From Bacteroidota bacterium (GTDB taxonomy: Bacteria > Bacteroidota > Bacteroidia > Chitinophagales > Chitinophagaceae), in contig JAUZOE010000014.1 of assembly GCA_030706605.1 (NCBI GenBank), positions 19,214 to 83,213 on the forward strand: a stretch of 64,000 nucleotides of DNA. The letters run 5' to 3'. The notes beneath the pieces are model-generated. The model saw only the letters and a list, made by a program, of their open reading frames with translations. It was not told where the DNA came from and did no database searches. Numbering within the stretch: the first letter of the stretch is position 1; the number at the start of each line of letters is the position of its first letter. The translations under genes and the position numbers were made by a program. Positions 8,651 to 17,723 of this stretch are shown in pieces.

Positions 8651-8718
8651 TTTCGTTTGATCAGACTTGCCCGGTTATTCCTTCCTTTAAATAAAAATAT
8701 TTTTCTTAATTTATTCTG

Positions 8719-8726
8719 CAAAAATA
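8719..8726 (-). promoter_or_regulatory. Putative -7 element TATTTTTG for the AraC regulator
   Basis: The minus strand carries TATTTTTG 68 bp upstream of the regulator start. It matches TAnnTTTG, but no well-spaced TTTG -33 box is visible. Confidence 0.35.
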
Positions 8727-8759
8727 GAGAAACAATTAAGTTATCCGTCTTTAAACAAA

Positions 8760-8767
8760 TAACTTTG
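8760..8767 (+). promoter_or_regulatory. Putative -7 element TAACTTTG for kdsA
   Basis: TAACTTTG matches the TAnnTTTG element 18 bp before the kdsA ATG, which would give a very short leader. The -33 half is not evident. Confidence 0.4.
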
Positions 8768-8785
8768 ACTTTTTAATCAGTTTGT

Positions 8786-9604
8786 ATGAACAATCATTTA
8801 AAAGACTTATTTGCTAATCAGCAATATGAAGAAAATAGCTTTTTCCTGCTGGCTGGGCCTTGCGTGGTAGAAAGTGAGGAATTGATTTTTGAAGTTGCCG
8901 AAAAAGTTTCGGCAATTTGTAAACGCCTTGGTATTCCTTATATTTTTAAAGCTTCTTACAGGAAAGCCAATCGTACCAGCGCTTCTTCTTTTACCGGTCT
9001 TGGAGATATAGATGCCTTACAAATGATTCAAAAAGTTGGAAAGCATTTTGCGCTGCCTACCGTTTCAGATATTCATGCCCATGAAGAAGCCGCTATCGCG
9101 GCAAAATATGTAGATGTTTTACAAATACCCGCTTTTCTTTGCAGACAAACGGATTTATTGGTTGCCGCTGCCGAAACAGGAAAAATGATTAATGTGAAAA
9201 AAGGTCAATTTCTAAATGGCGAGTCTATGAAATTTGCCGTTGAAAAAATCCGGAAGGCAGGTAATGAGAAAGTGATGCTTACGGATAGGGGGAATACTTT
9301 TGGGTACAACGACCTGGTGGTTGATTTTAGAAACATTCCTGTCATGAAAAATCATGGAGTGCCGGTAATTATGGATTGTACCCATAGTCTACAGCAACCA
9401 AATCAAAATAGCGGAGTTACGGGTGGTAACCCGCAAATGATTGAAACCATTGCCAAAGCCGCCATAGCTGTGGGTGCAGATGGTTTATTTATTGAAACGC
9501 ATCCCAATCCGTCTGTAGCAAAAAGTGATGGCGCGAATATGCTAAAGCTTGATTTGCTGGAAGAACTTTTGATTAAATTAGTAAAAATAAGAGAAGTGGT
9601 GTGA
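8786..9604 (+). CDS. kdsA: 3-deoxy-8-phosphooctulonate synthase, metal-dependent class
   Basis: KdsA condenses arabinose-5-phosphate with phosphoenolpyruvate to make Kdo-8-phosphate for the lipopolysaccharide inner core, in the cytosol. The 272-residue length is normal. The motif LAGPCVVESEE places Cys26 where metal-dependent enzymes have a metal-binding Cys, while the E. coli-type enzyme has Asn. The other expected ligands are present in DCTHS, IETHPNP and KSDGANML. PEP/A5P-binding segments FKASYRKANR and TDRG are intact. It is a single gene divergent from the copper regulator. Its presence shows a lipopolysaccharide-bearing outer membrane. Confidence 0.96.
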   Translation: MNNHLKDLFANQQYEENSFFLLAGPCVVESEELIFEVAEKVSAICKRLGIPYIFKASYRKANRTSASSFTGLGDIDALQMIQKVGKHFALPTVSDIHAHEEAAIAAKYVDVLQIPAFLCRQTDLLVAAAETGKMINVKKGQFLNGESMKFAVEKIRKAGNEKVMLTDRGNTFGYNDLVVDFRNIPVMKNHGVPVIMDCTHSLQQPNQNSGVTGGNPQMIETIAKAAIAVGADGLFIETHPNPSVAKSDGANMLKLDLLEELLIKLVKIREVV

Positions 9605-9852
9605 TTAGATATTATCTCAGAATTTGTCTTGAAATCATTCAAAAAGAATTTGATTCTAAAAATCTGAGTTTTTTGTAATCAGTTTTTGGGTAGAAAGAAT
9701 TTGTAAGGATACCAGGAAAACCCAGTAGAAAGAATGGTTTTCTCAGGGTAGGTTTATTTTAGTAAGTGAATAAAGAATAGGCCTATATCCAAAACGAAAA
9801 TTAATTGAAATCAATTGATAAAAAAATAAGTTTAATATTATAACGCGGTCCT

Positions 9853-10323
9853 TCACAGGGAAATTGAAGGGATATTATCGGGAGAATATCCTTTCAAAAC
9901 TTCCACTTTTACCCTTGTTAATCCACTTGAAAAATAACCCAATTTTTTTGCTGCAGATTGAGAGAGGTCAACTAATCTTTTATTTTTCCGATTCATTCGA
10001 TCATTAATTTTTACAATAACCGATTTATTATTTTTAAGATTGGTTACTTTTATCCAGGTATTTAGAGGTAAAATATTACAGGCTGCCGTATATTTTTCAT
10101 GCTGGTACGTTTCTCCATTAGTAGTTTTCCTGCCATTAAATTTTTTAGCATAATAACTGGCAACTCCATAGTGAGTGATTGGTTTCTTATGAGGCTTTTC
10201 TTTTGTGTTTTTTGTACCTGTATGTTTTTTAAGGAGCTGGGCATTCGTATAACTAAGAAAAATGCTAAATATTACCACCAACAAAACCCGGATATGTGTC
10301 TTCATTTTAATGGATTTATTCAT
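9853..10323 (-). CDS. RlpA-like double-psi beta-barrel protein
   Basis: About 156 residues from the ATG at 10323; a TTG four codons further upstream is a weaker start. A signal peptide ends near SYTNAQ. The mature part has a basic linker and then a double-psi beta-barrel domain of the RlpA type (GVASYYAKKFNGRKTTNGE, AACNILPLNTWIKV, VKINDRM, VDLSQSAAKKLGY). RlpA proteins bind or cleave denuded peptidoglycan glycan strands at the septum. No SPOR domain is present, so this is the short form. It is followed 65 bp upstream in sequence by an L,D-transpeptidase on the same strand, a fitting cell-wall context. Confidence 0.85.
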   Translation of the reverse strand: MNKSIKMKTHIRVLLVVIFSIFLSYTNAQLLKKHTGTKNTKEKPHKKPITHYGVASYYAKKFNGRKTTNGETYQHEKYTAACNILPLNTWIKVTNLKNNKSVIVKINDRMNRKNKRLVDLSQSAAKKLGYFSSGLTRVKVEVLKGYSPDNIPSISL

Positions 10324-10388
10324 CTTATTGATCAATTAATGTATTTATATGCCTGTCTATAGATGGTGTCAAAAAAAGAGAATTTGAT

Positions 10389-12077
10389 TTATTTATTGCT
10401 AAAATAGGTTTGGGCAAAATCTTTATCCTCATCATAGATATCATCATAAAAAATGATTTTATTATTTTTTGTGGAGCAGGTATAATATTCTATAAAAAGA
10501 GGTAATCTATTTTTAACCATTATACGCTTCCTGCTTTTTTGGGCAATCCAGGTTTTAATGGAATCTACAGTGTAAGCTATGTTGTTGTGGCTTTTCATAT
10601 CCATACTGTCGCGGCGGGCAATGAAGAAAGCGATATCTTCCCATTTCTGTACACGTACACATCCATGACTTAAAGCCCTGTTTGAATTACTGAAAAGATA
10701 TCTCTGATTGGTATCATGAAGATAAACACTATACGGATTGTTGAAATTGAATTTGAATATTCCTAATGCATTTTCAGCGCCGCTTCCCTGTACTACTTTC
10801 CATGGGATATCATTGGAATATTTTGACCACTTAATACTAAAGGGATTGATGATGTCTCCTTTGTAATCCACGAGGCTGAATCCTTTTTGCTCAAGGTAAC
10901 CGGGGTCTTTTTTTAATTCGGGTAAAATATCTTTTTTGATAATGCTTGCCGGTATGGTCCATGTAGGATACGTTACCATATTCGATATCTCGGAAGTAAG
11001 CAGCGGGGTGGGAGTAGAGGGCTTTCCTACAATTACTTTGGATGTAATAATTACTGAATCATTGTTCACTAATTTTAAATAAAACCCCGGCAAATTGACC
11101 CAGAGATAACTTGATGGCAAGGGCGGAAGTAGTTTGTAACGATCAAGGTTAATTGCAATTGTTTTAAATTTTTCATTATCTGTGAAATTAATTGAATTTA
11201 CCATTTCTGGCCCGGCTTTTCCATCTACTGTAAGATGGTTTTTTTCCTGGTATTTTTTTATTTCTTTAATCAAGGTTGCATTGTTAGGAACTATTCCGGA
11301 ATCAAAGCTGATGCCAGACTGTGACAGCCTTTTGTTGAGCGTTTTAATAAAATATAGAGTGTCTGTATAAGGATAATTGAGAATAGGGTAAACGGAAGTG
11401 TCCATGTTATCTACAAAACCTTTAAGTGCATGTCTCAATGATTGATAATCGTTGTTTGAGGGTTCTACGCTTGCTAATAATGCAGCAATCTCATTTGTAT
11501 TTTTAATATCATTTAAGTTTTTTATGAAGAAAGAATCAATATAATTATTTTTGGAAATTATAGAAACACTATCCGGTACCAATCTTCCTTCTTTTAAATC
11601 TTTCAGCGTTTTCATAAAGGCATCCGTGAGCATCAGGTCTGCCTTTGTCCACGAAATGGCATCCATCCTGGCAATAGAATCACTGGCTATTTTTTTTCGT
11701 AAAATATCCAGCTCTTTAAAATGATAATCCTGTGGATATAATCCATAATATTTCGAATTTTTAATAAAGTTGAACATCGAATCTGCCCGGGGTAGCCACA
11801 TCTCTTTGTTGCTCCATATACTTTCAAAATGGTTTTGATCATAGAAAGAATTCACTATGCCATAAAGAGATAAACCTATGGAATCATTGATTTTTCCATT
11901 ATTTTCTTCTGCAAATTGTAAAACGGACTTTATATTATCAGCGACTTCCATATTCATTTCTTTGGGAGTTTTTACAATTTCCTTTTCTTTTACTGTATGC
12001 TTTCCTTTGCAGCCGACGATGCAGCAAAGGATGATAACAACTAAAGAAACATTAACTAAATTTACTTTTCTAAGCAT
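10389..12077 (-). CDS. L,D-transpeptidase, YcbB-like lipoprotein
   Basis: This 562-residue protein cross-links or anchors peptidoglycan via 3-3 bonds in the periplasm. It begins with a lipoprotein signal (CCIVGC). A scaffold domain follows, then a peptidoglycan-binding domain (IKEIKKYQEKNHLTVDGKAG, here about residues 270-290), then the YkuD catalytic domain with SHGCVRV, catalytic Cys473 and its upstream His. The length and order match the YcbB/LdtD group. A VanX-type dipeptidase pseudogene lies head-to-head just upstream, so this locus once also trimmed D-Ala-D-Ala. Confidence 0.92.
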   Translation of the reverse strand: MLRKVNLVNVSLVVIILCCIVGCKGKHTVKEKEIVKTPKEMNMEVADNIKSVLQFAEENNGKINDSIGLSLYGIVNSFYDQNHFESIWSNKEMWLPRADSMFNFIKNSKYYGLYPQDYHFKELDILRKKIASDSIARMDAISWTKADLMLTDAFMKTLKDLKEGRLVPDSVSIISKNNYIDSFFIKNLNDIKNTNEIAALLASVEPSNNDYQSLRHALKGFVDNMDTSVYPILNYPYTDTLYFIKTLNKRLSQSGISFDSGIVPNNATLIKEIKKYQEKNHLTVDGKAGPEMVNSINFTDNEKFKTIAINLDRYKLLPPLPSSYLWVNLPGFYLKLVNNDSVIITSKVIVGKPSTPTPLLTSEISNMVTYPTWTIPASIIKKDILPELKKDPGYLEQKGFSLVDYKGDIINPFSIKWSKYSNDIPWKVVQGSGAENALGIFKFNFNNPYSVYLHDTNQRYLFSNSNRALSHGCVRVQKWEDIAFFIARRDSMDMKSHNNIAYTVDSIKTWIAQKSRKRIMVKNRLPLFIEYYTCSTKNNKIIFYDDIYDEDKDFAQTYFSNK

Positions 12078-12109
12078 AAGGATGCCTTTAAATTATATAA
12101 TTGTAAAGT

Positions 12110-12862
12110 ATGAACAGGATTAATAAAGTCAGGTATTGGTTGCTAATATGGGTATTGTTCTCTTTAATGGTATTTTCAACAAACAGCTACGTTTCTGCCC
12201 AATCAAATTTAACTAATAAGTATGGATTGTCTGTATCAAAGATATTATTATTTTACAAAATGAAATAGCATTAGATGCTAATAAGGAAATGATGGATTTA
12301 CGGAAATTAATACCTAGCATTACTTTGGATCTCAAATACGCTACCACACATAATTTCATACACCAGAAATAATATCCTCCTGTAAATACTACTTTTCTTC
12401 GAAAACCCGCAGTTGAAGCCTTGAAAATGGTATCTGATGAGATTGGGATATCAGGTCTTGCTATTAGATATTTGATGTGTATCGTCCTTATTCGGTTGCG
12501 GAGAAAATGTGGGAAACATTAAAAGATGACCGGTATGCGGTTGATCCTTCAAAAGGCAGTGGTCATAACCGGGGAATAGCTGTTGACCTTACACTTATCA
12601 ATAAAATGACAAAGAAAGAATTGCCAATGGTGACGGGTTTTGATAATTTTAGTGATATTGTTCACCAGGGTTTTGCAAACTTGCCGTAGAAGGTTCTGTG
12701 CAATAGAAATATTTTAAAACGATGCTGGTAAAATATGGATTTATTCCTTTAGGTACAGAATGGTGGCATTTTTATATTCCGGTTTCTTCTGATTATGAAT
12801 TGCTTGATTTGTCATTTTCAGATTTAAGAAAACTGGATGCAAAAATAAATAGGGAAAAATAA
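12110..12862 (+). pseudogene. Broken VanX/DdpX-type D-alanyl-D-alanine dipeptidase
   Basis: Three frames are needed to read this gene. It starts with a good signal peptide (MNRINKVRYWLLIW, frame of 12110), shifts near 12235-12265, reads DLRKLIPSITLDLKYATT, meets a TAA at 12370, continues NTTFLRKPAVEAL, shifts near 12470 into VYRPYSVAEKMW and GSGHNRGIAVDLTL, stops at 12687, and resumes in another frame with GFIPLGTEWWHFYIP. The zinc and catalytic signatures of VanX (SxHxxGxAVD and ExxH) are still readable. At least three frameshifts and two stops mean it cannot make the intact enzyme. The decay looks recent, since the motifs are well kept. Confidence 0.9.
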
Positions 12863-12889
12863 TTTTATTGAACTGATTGTTTATTACTC

Positions 12890-13396
12890 TTAAGGTTTTT
12901 CAAGACTTGTTTTTAACTTTTCCACCAGGAGCATTGTGGCTGGACAATATTCAATATTTTGCTTGTGTACATACATGTAATCGGTAGTAGGTTTCTTTAA
13001 AAAATGCGGGAATCCTGCACAGTCATCTGGCCTTACTTCATAAATTTTACACATATTGGTTTTCATATCCAGGAATTGGCAAGGTCTTGATTTATTCATC
13101 CAGTCATTCTCTCTTTTATCGCGATAGAGCCATTTTTCTTTAAAATCTTTCGGACGCATTCCGAGGTAAGCTGAGATTCGTTTTACATCCTTAAAAGTAT
13201 AAGTTGGACTCATTACCTTGCAACAGTTGGCGCAACTAAGGCAATCAACTTTTGCCCAAACCTCTTTATCAATATTTTCGATAAGCGTATCCAGATTCTG
13301 TGGTGGCTTATTTTCTGTGCGCGTGAGAAAATACCTGAATGATTTGCGGTTAAGATCAAATTTTTTCTTAAGTTTTTTAAGATTAATTGCCTCCAT
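12890..13396 (-). CDS. YkgJ-family cysteine cluster protein
   Basis: This 168-residue protein carries the YkgJ/CxxCxxCC zinc-or-iron cluster signature: CLSCANCC at about 55-62, then SRPCQFL, TNMCKIYEVRPDDCAGFP and a late YCPA. All expected Cys residues are present. The family is widespread and probably binds an Fe-S cluster or zinc; the reaction is unknown. A paralogue of the same layout is at 35632. It faces a dipeptidase pseudogene tail on one side and is divergent from xerD on the other. Confidence 0.88.
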   Translation of the reverse strand: MEAINLKKLKKKFDLNRKSFRYFLTRTENKPPQNLDTLIENIDKEVWAKVDCLSCANCCKVMSPTYTFKDVKRISAYLGMRPKDFKEKWLYRDKRENDWMNKSRPCQFLDMKTNMCKIYEVRPDDCAGFPHFLKKPTTDYMYVHKQNIEYCPATMLLVEKLKTSLEKP

Positions 13397-13549
13397 TAAA
13401 TAAATAAAAATTGTGTTAGCGGTTGTAAAAAGTATTATTGTTTTTATTAGAGGTAAATGTAGTGTATATTTTATTTTAATTTCACAGGAAACAGTAAGTT
13501 AGCAGAGAAAAATTTTATCGAGAAACAAATTATTTTAAACTAATTATCA

Positions 13550-14449
13550 ATGTGGGAAGGGTATAAAAAAGGATTCAAAGCTTATTTGCAATTGGAGAAA
13601 TCTTTATCAGAGAATTCTGTGAATGCGTATGTGCACGATATTGAAAAACTGACCCAATTTCTTTCATTAAATCATATTGAAAAAAATCCAGAAGGATTGG
13701 ATCTGGATCAACTCGAAGATTTTTTGCAATGGATCAATGAATTGGGAATGACTCCTTCTTCACAATCAAGGATTATTTCAGGGTTAAGAAGTTTTTATAA
13801 ATATTGCCTACAGGAAAATATTTCAAAAAAAGATCCTACGGCGCTTCTCGAAACTCCAAAGCTCGCAAAAAAATTGCCGGATGTTTTGAGTTTTAATGAA
13901 ATTGAAAAAATTATTGACTCAATTGATGTAAGTACGCCGGAGGGTGCCAGGAATAAAGCTATTATTGAAACGCTTTACAGTTGCGGTTTGCGGGTATCTG
14001 AATTAGTCAATCTAAAACTTACCTGTCTTTATTTTGACCTTGGGTTTATTCGTATTATTGGGAAAGGCGATAAAGAAAGATTGGTTCCCGTTGGTTCCTC
14101 TGCTATTAAATTTATTCAACTTTATATAGAAAATATTCGGGTACATCTTCCCGTGATTCCCGGAAATGAAGATGTGGTATTTTTAAACAGACGAGGGAAA
14201 AAACTTTCCCGTGTCATGATATTTCTGATTATAAAAGACCTGGCCAAAAAAGCGTCTATTATCAAAAATATTTCACCCCATACTTTCAGGCATTCCTTTG
14301 CCACACATTTGGTAGAAGGAGGGGCAGACCTGCGTGCCGTTCAGGAAATGCTGGGACATGAAAGCATTACCACTACTGAAATTTATACGCATCTAGACAG
14401 GGAATATTTAAGAGATACTTTGCATCAGTTTCATCCGGCATTCAAATAA
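13550..14449 (+). CDS. xerD: Tyrosine recombinase XerD
   Basis: This 299-residue recombinase resolves chromosome dimers at dif together with XerC and FtsK. The N-terminal SAM-like DNA-binding domain spans about 1-95. The catalytic residues are all visible: Arg148 (CGLRVSEL), Lys172 (GKGDKER), His244 and Arg247 (HTFRH), His270 (LGHES) and Tyr279 (IYTHLD). The size, the GKGDKER strand and the chromosomal context fit the housekeeping enzyme, not a phage or element integrase. It converges on the glycosyltransferase gene with a 1-bp gap. ftsK lies about 7 kb away. Confidence 0.93.
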   Translation: MWEGYKKGFKAYLQLEKSLSENSVNAYVHDIEKLTQFLSLNHIEKNPEGLDLDQLEDFLQWINELGMTPSSQSRIISGLRSFYKYCLQENISKKDPTALLETPKLAKKLPDVLSFNEIEKIIDSIDVSTPEGARNKAIIETLYSCGLRVSELVNLKLTCLYFDLGFIRIIGKGDKERLVPVGSSAIKFIQLYIENIRVHLPVIPGNEDVVFLNRRGKKLSRVMIFLIIKDLAKKASIIKNISPHTFRHSFATHLVEGGADLRAVQEMLGHESITTTEIYTHLDREYLRDTLHQFHPAFK

Positions 14450-14450
14450 T

Positions 14451-15248
14451 TCAATGTGCAGATGGTTCATTAGTATTAGCCGGTATTTTCCGGAAAGTGT
14501 TTTCAGTACTGTTTTTTACTCTTTTTCTATAATTTTTGAACATACTCATCCATTTTAGTTTGAGTACCCCGTAAATACCTTCTTTTACAATTCCTTTATT
14601 CATTTTAGAAACACCAAATTTCCTGTCCATAAAGGTTATGGGTACCTCTTTTATTTTGAAACCGAGTTTCCATGCAGCAAATTTCATTTCTATCTGAAAT
14701 GCATACCCAACAAAACTAATTTGGTCAAGGTTAATAGCTTCCAATACCCTGTTTGTATAACAAACAAAACCTGCAGTCGGGTCTTTTATCGGCATTCGGG
14801 TTATCAGTCTTGTATATAGCGAACCTCCCTTTGAAAGATTTACCCTGATGCCGGGCCAGTTTTCTATTTTTCCACCCGGGATGTACCGTGATCCTACGGA
14901 TACATCAGCGCCTCCGGTTTTGCAGGCAAGATATAGCCTGTCGAGATCCTTGGGGTTATGAGAGAAATCGGCATCCATTTCAAAAATAAACTGGTATCCT
15001 TTATGCAAAGCCCATCTGAAACCATGTATATAGGCGGTACCCAGACCGAGTTTGCTTTCCCGTTCTTCTAAAAATAACTTCCCCGGATAAACAGCGAAAT
15101 GATTTCTTACAATATCGGCAGTGCCGTCCGGCGAACCATCATCAATGATTAATACATGAAAATTTTGCTGTAATTCAAAAACGGATTTAAGAATAAGCGC
15201 AACATTTTCCTTTTCATTATAAGTAGGTATAATAAGAAGCTTTTCCAA
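14451..15248 (-). CDS. Polyprenol monophosphomannose synthase-like glycosyltransferase (GT2)
   Basis: This 265-residue GT-A enzyme should move a sugar from a nucleotide sugar to polyprenyl phosphate on the cytoplasmic face. Its motifs are IIPTYNEKENV at the N-terminus, DDGSPDGT near 37-44, the DxD-like EMDADFSHNP near 90, and the dolichol-phosphate mannose synthase signature VGSRY and GFVCYTNRVLEA. The C-terminal basic segment may sit on the membrane. The start is a TTG at 15248, because no in-frame ATG precedes the conserved LLIIPTYNE. It converges with xerD and is followed upstream by an exonuclease gene. Confidence 0.88.
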   Translation of the reverse strand: MEKLLIIPTYNEKENVALILKSVFELQQNFHVLIIDDGSPDGTADIVRNHFAVYPGKLFLEERESKLGLGTAYIHGFRWALHKGYQFIFEMDADFSHNPKDLDRLYLACKTGGADVSVGSRYIPGGKIENWPGIRVNLSKGGSLYTRLITRMPIKDPTAGFVCYTNRVLEAINLDQISFVGYAFQIEMKFAAWKLGFKIKEVPITFMDRKFGVSKMNKGIVKEGIYGVLKLKWMSMFKNYRKRVKNSTENTFRKIPANTNEPSAH

Positions 15249-15319
15249 AAATAGTGATGATATTTTAGAATGAAGTTACAATGATAATTAAAAATAAAGT
15301 TATAAAAACGAATAAATGC

Positions 15320-16087
15320 TTATTTTTTCAGTAGTGTCCTGTTAAGTATTTCAGTAAGTTTTTGTTTAGTATGTAAAGGGAAATCGCCTTTCATCATCCA
15401 GTCATAATACTGTGGTTCTGATTTTAGCACATCAATAACCGGGCGACCTTTATGTTTTCCAAAGTTGAATACCTCTACATCATTATCCATTATAAAACGA
15501 CGTGCAAAATCTACATATTTTTCTTCGCCGGTAAATTGTAGTATAGTATCCAGCGTTTCTCCCAGGTGTTCGTACCTGTTAAGTTGTGCTTCCAGGATTT
15601 CCCATGTTGCTGTAGCATCTACTTCTGCAGAATGTGCATCAACAAGTTCTTTTGCACAATAAAATTTATATGCTGCACCTAAGGTACGTTTTTCCATCAT
15701 ATGAAAAATATGTTGTACATCCAGCATCCTGCGATTGGTCATATCAAGAGTGATACCCGCTCTTATAAATTCTTCCATTAATAATGGAATATCAAACCTG
15801 TTAGAATTATATCCTGAAAGGTCCGCATTGTCAATGAACTGTTTTAGCTCGTTTGCCACTTCTTTAAAGGTGGGCGCATCTTTAACCTGCTCATCGGTAA
15901 TTCCATGAATATCTGTGGCACTTTTTGGAATCGGTATTTGAGGGTTTACAAATTTATGTTTTACCTGTTTGGTTTTATCGGGAAATACTTTTACTATCGC
16001 TATTTCTATCACCCTGTCAGTTGCAAGATTTATCCCGGTAGTTTCCAGATCAATAAATACAAGAGGTCGTTCTAATTGTAAAGCCAT
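15320..16087 (-). CDS. DnaQ-like 3'-5' exonuclease with C-terminal DUF3820-like module
   Basis: This 255-residue DEDD exonuclease has motif ExoI FIDLETTG at 12-19, ExoII SGYNSNRFDIPLL near 115 and ExoIII HSAEVDATAT near 150. After the nuclease domain (to about 175), the C-terminus carries NFGKHKGRPVIDV and YYDWMM, the short module found in DUF3820 proteins. It resembles stand-alone polymerase III epsilon-like proofreading or repair nucleases of Bacteroidota. It ends 71 bp from the glycosyltransferase and starts 13 bp after mpl, so it probably shares mpl's transcript. Confidence 0.9.
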   Translation of the reverse strand: MALQLERPLVFIDLETTGINLATDRVIEIAIVKVFPDKTKQVKHKFVNPQIPIPKSATDIHGITDEQVKDAPTFKEVANELKQFIDNADLSGYNSNRFDIPLLMEEFIRAGITLDMTNRRMLDVQHIFHMMEKRTLGAAYKFYCAKELVDAHSAEVDATATWEILEAQLNRYEHLGETLDTILQFTGEEKYVDFARRFIMDNDVEVFNFGKHKGRPVIDVLKSEPQYYDWMMKGDFPLHTKQKLTEILNRTLLKK

Positions 16088-16100
16088 TTTTGAGATTGAT

Positions 16101-17450
16101 TTAAATTTTTAATGTTTTTAAAATATGCATTCCATCGTAATTGCCGCTGCTCATAAAAAGAAAATTAGTATTATCTACATTTTCTTTTACCAGTCTTTCT
16201 TCCAGGTCATTTCTTTTGGTAATCACTTCCAGGTTTGATTTCTGAAATCCTGAAATTACTTTTTCAGGATCTAATGATTTCATTCTTTTTAATTCCAAAG
16301 CATGGTTACTGTAGAAGACGATAGCCTCATCTGCATTTTCCATAGCCCCTTTATATTCACTCATAAATTCTGCATTAAGGCTGCTAAAAGTATGCAATTC
16401 TAAAATAGCCACTAATTTTCTTCCGGGAAATTGTTGTTTTACTGCATTGATACTTGCTGTTACTTTGCTGGGAGCATGTGCAAAATCACGATACACATTA
16501 CTTCCTTTTAATTGTGCTATCAATTCAAGTCTTTTGGCCGCACCCGAAAAACATGAAATCGCTTTTGCAAAAGTAACATCATCCAGCTTTAGTTCTTTAC
16601 AAACAAAATAAGCTGCCTGCAAATTTAAAAGATTGTGATTGCCAAAAATATTTAAAGCTGTTTTTTTATTACCGATTTCAACACTGGTAATTCCGTTTTC
16701 GATAAAATAACGAGGAAGGCTATAGGGAATATACCGGATATCTTCCCGTTTATTTTCTAATACCAATTTTTTTAAAACACTATCTGTTTCGTTATAAATT
16801 AAAACGCCGTTTTTTTGAATTTTGTTGATAAAAATAATAAACTGCTCCAGGTAAAAATCAAATGTTGGGAAAACATTGATATGATCCCATGCAATTCCTG
16901 TAAGCACGGCTATATGAGGAAAAAGGAAATGGAATTTGGGCCTTTTTTCTAATGTGCTGGCCGGGTATTCATCTGCTTCGCAAACAATGATCGGGGCATC
17001 CGTAACCTGTACACTTTGCTCAAAGCCAGCGAGACGTGCGCCAACCAGGTAATCAAAATCTACATGAGCATACTGAAGCGCGTGCATTACCATAGCCGTC
17101 GTACTGGTTTTTCCATGGCTTCCACCGATGGCTACTCTTAGCTTATTGATACTTTCCTGGTAAATATATTCAGGAAAAGAAAATATTTTTAACCCGAGTT
17201 CAACTGCTTTTTTTAGTTCGGGATTATCAGCTTTGGCGTGCATTCCTAATATGACTGCATCTAGTTCCGAGGTAATATTTTGAGGGTACCATCCCATTTT
17301 CCCAGGAAGAATTCCTTCTTTTTTGAGATTTCCGGCGGCAGGTTCAAATATTTCATCGTCACTACCGGTAACATAGTATCCTTTATGATGTAAAGCAATA
17401 GCCAACTGGTGCATTACGCTGCCACCGATAGAAATGAAGTGTACCCGCAT
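16101..17450 (-). CDS. mpl: UDP-N-acetylmuramate:tripeptide ligase (peptidoglycan recycling)
   Basis: Mpl reattaches recycled murein tripeptide (L-Ala-D-Glu-meso-DAP) to UDP-MurNAc with ATP, in the cytosol. The 449-residue protein has the MurC-like N-terminal Rossmann segment (VHFISIGGSVMHQLA), the ATP loop GGSHGKTSTTAM at 109-120, the central FGNHNLLNLQAA and the C-terminal RDFAHAPSK and LELHTFSSLN. ISIGGSVMHQLA instead of the MurC IGxGGxGM points to Mpl. Its presence beside L,D-transpeptidase and RlpA-like genes marks this as a cell-wall neighbourhood. It is co-directional with the exonuclease. Confidence 0.93.
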   Translation of the reverse strand: MRVHFISIGGSVMHQLAIALHHKGYYVTGSDDEIFEPAAGNLKKEGILPGKMGWYPQNITSELDAVILGMHAKADNPELKKAVELGLKIFSFPEYIYQESINKLRVAIGGSHGKTSTTAMVMHALQYAHVDFDYLVGARLAGFEQSVQVTDAPIIVCEADEYPASTLEKRPKFHFLFPHIAVLTGIAWDHINVFPTFDFYLEQFIIFINKIQKNGVLIYNETDSVLKKLVLENKREDIRYIPYSLPRYFIENGITSVEIGNKKTALNIFGNHNLLNLQAAYFVCKELKLDDVTFAKAISCFSGAAKRLELIAQLKGSNVYRDFAHAPSKVTASINAVKQQFPGRKLVAILELHTFSSLNAEFMSEYKGAMENADEAIVFYSNHALELKRMKSLDPEKVISGFQKSNLEVITKRNDLEERLVKENVDNTNFLFMSSGNYDGMHILKTLKI

Positions 17451-17535
17451 TTATTATATAAAAAAATTATTAATGATTTAACAATAGATTGAAACATTCT
17501 CCGTTTAAGTTTTTAAACCTTAAACCCATATCATT

Positions 17536-17543
17536 TAACTTTG
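17536..17543 (+). promoter_or_regulatory. Putative -7 element TAACTTTG
   Basis: TAACTTTG matches TAnnTTTG and is followed by GC, as at other promoters here. It lies 28 bp upstream of the small lipoprotein start at 17572. Confidence 0.5.
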
Positions 17544-17571
17544 CAAGTTAATACCTATTAATTATCAATCT

Positions 17572-17691
17572 ATGAAAAAATTATTTTTTGCTTTAGTTTT
17601 AGTTAGTTTTGTAGTAATGGCTTTGGCCTCATGCAGTGGTAGCAGACGTAGCAGAACAGGCTGCCCTATGACCGAAAACATTATTCACTAA
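17572..17691 (+). CDS. 39-residue lipoprotein
   Basis: I found this short ORF by hand. It has a lipoprotein signal peptide (MKKLFFALVLVSFVVMALAS) with lipid-attachment Cys21, followed by only 18 residues: GSRRSRTGCPMTENIIH. The mature part is basic with a single GCPM motif. The initiation region is convincing, with a TAACTTTG element 28 bp upstream. Tiny lipoproteins of this layout recur in Bacteroidota, but I do not know a function. It is 32 bp upstream of the bacilliredoxin gene on the same strand, so the two are probably co-transcribed. Confidence 0.72.
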   Translation: MKKLFFALVLVSFVVMALASCSGSRRSRTGCPMTENIIH

Positions 17692-17723
17692 AATATACTC
17701 GGAAATTTCTATAACAAAAGTTC

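Noticed and set aside
13550..14449. XerD as an integrase marking an integrative element
   Set aside because: Length, motifs and context match the housekeeping recombinase, and no attachment repeats or conjugation genes were seen.
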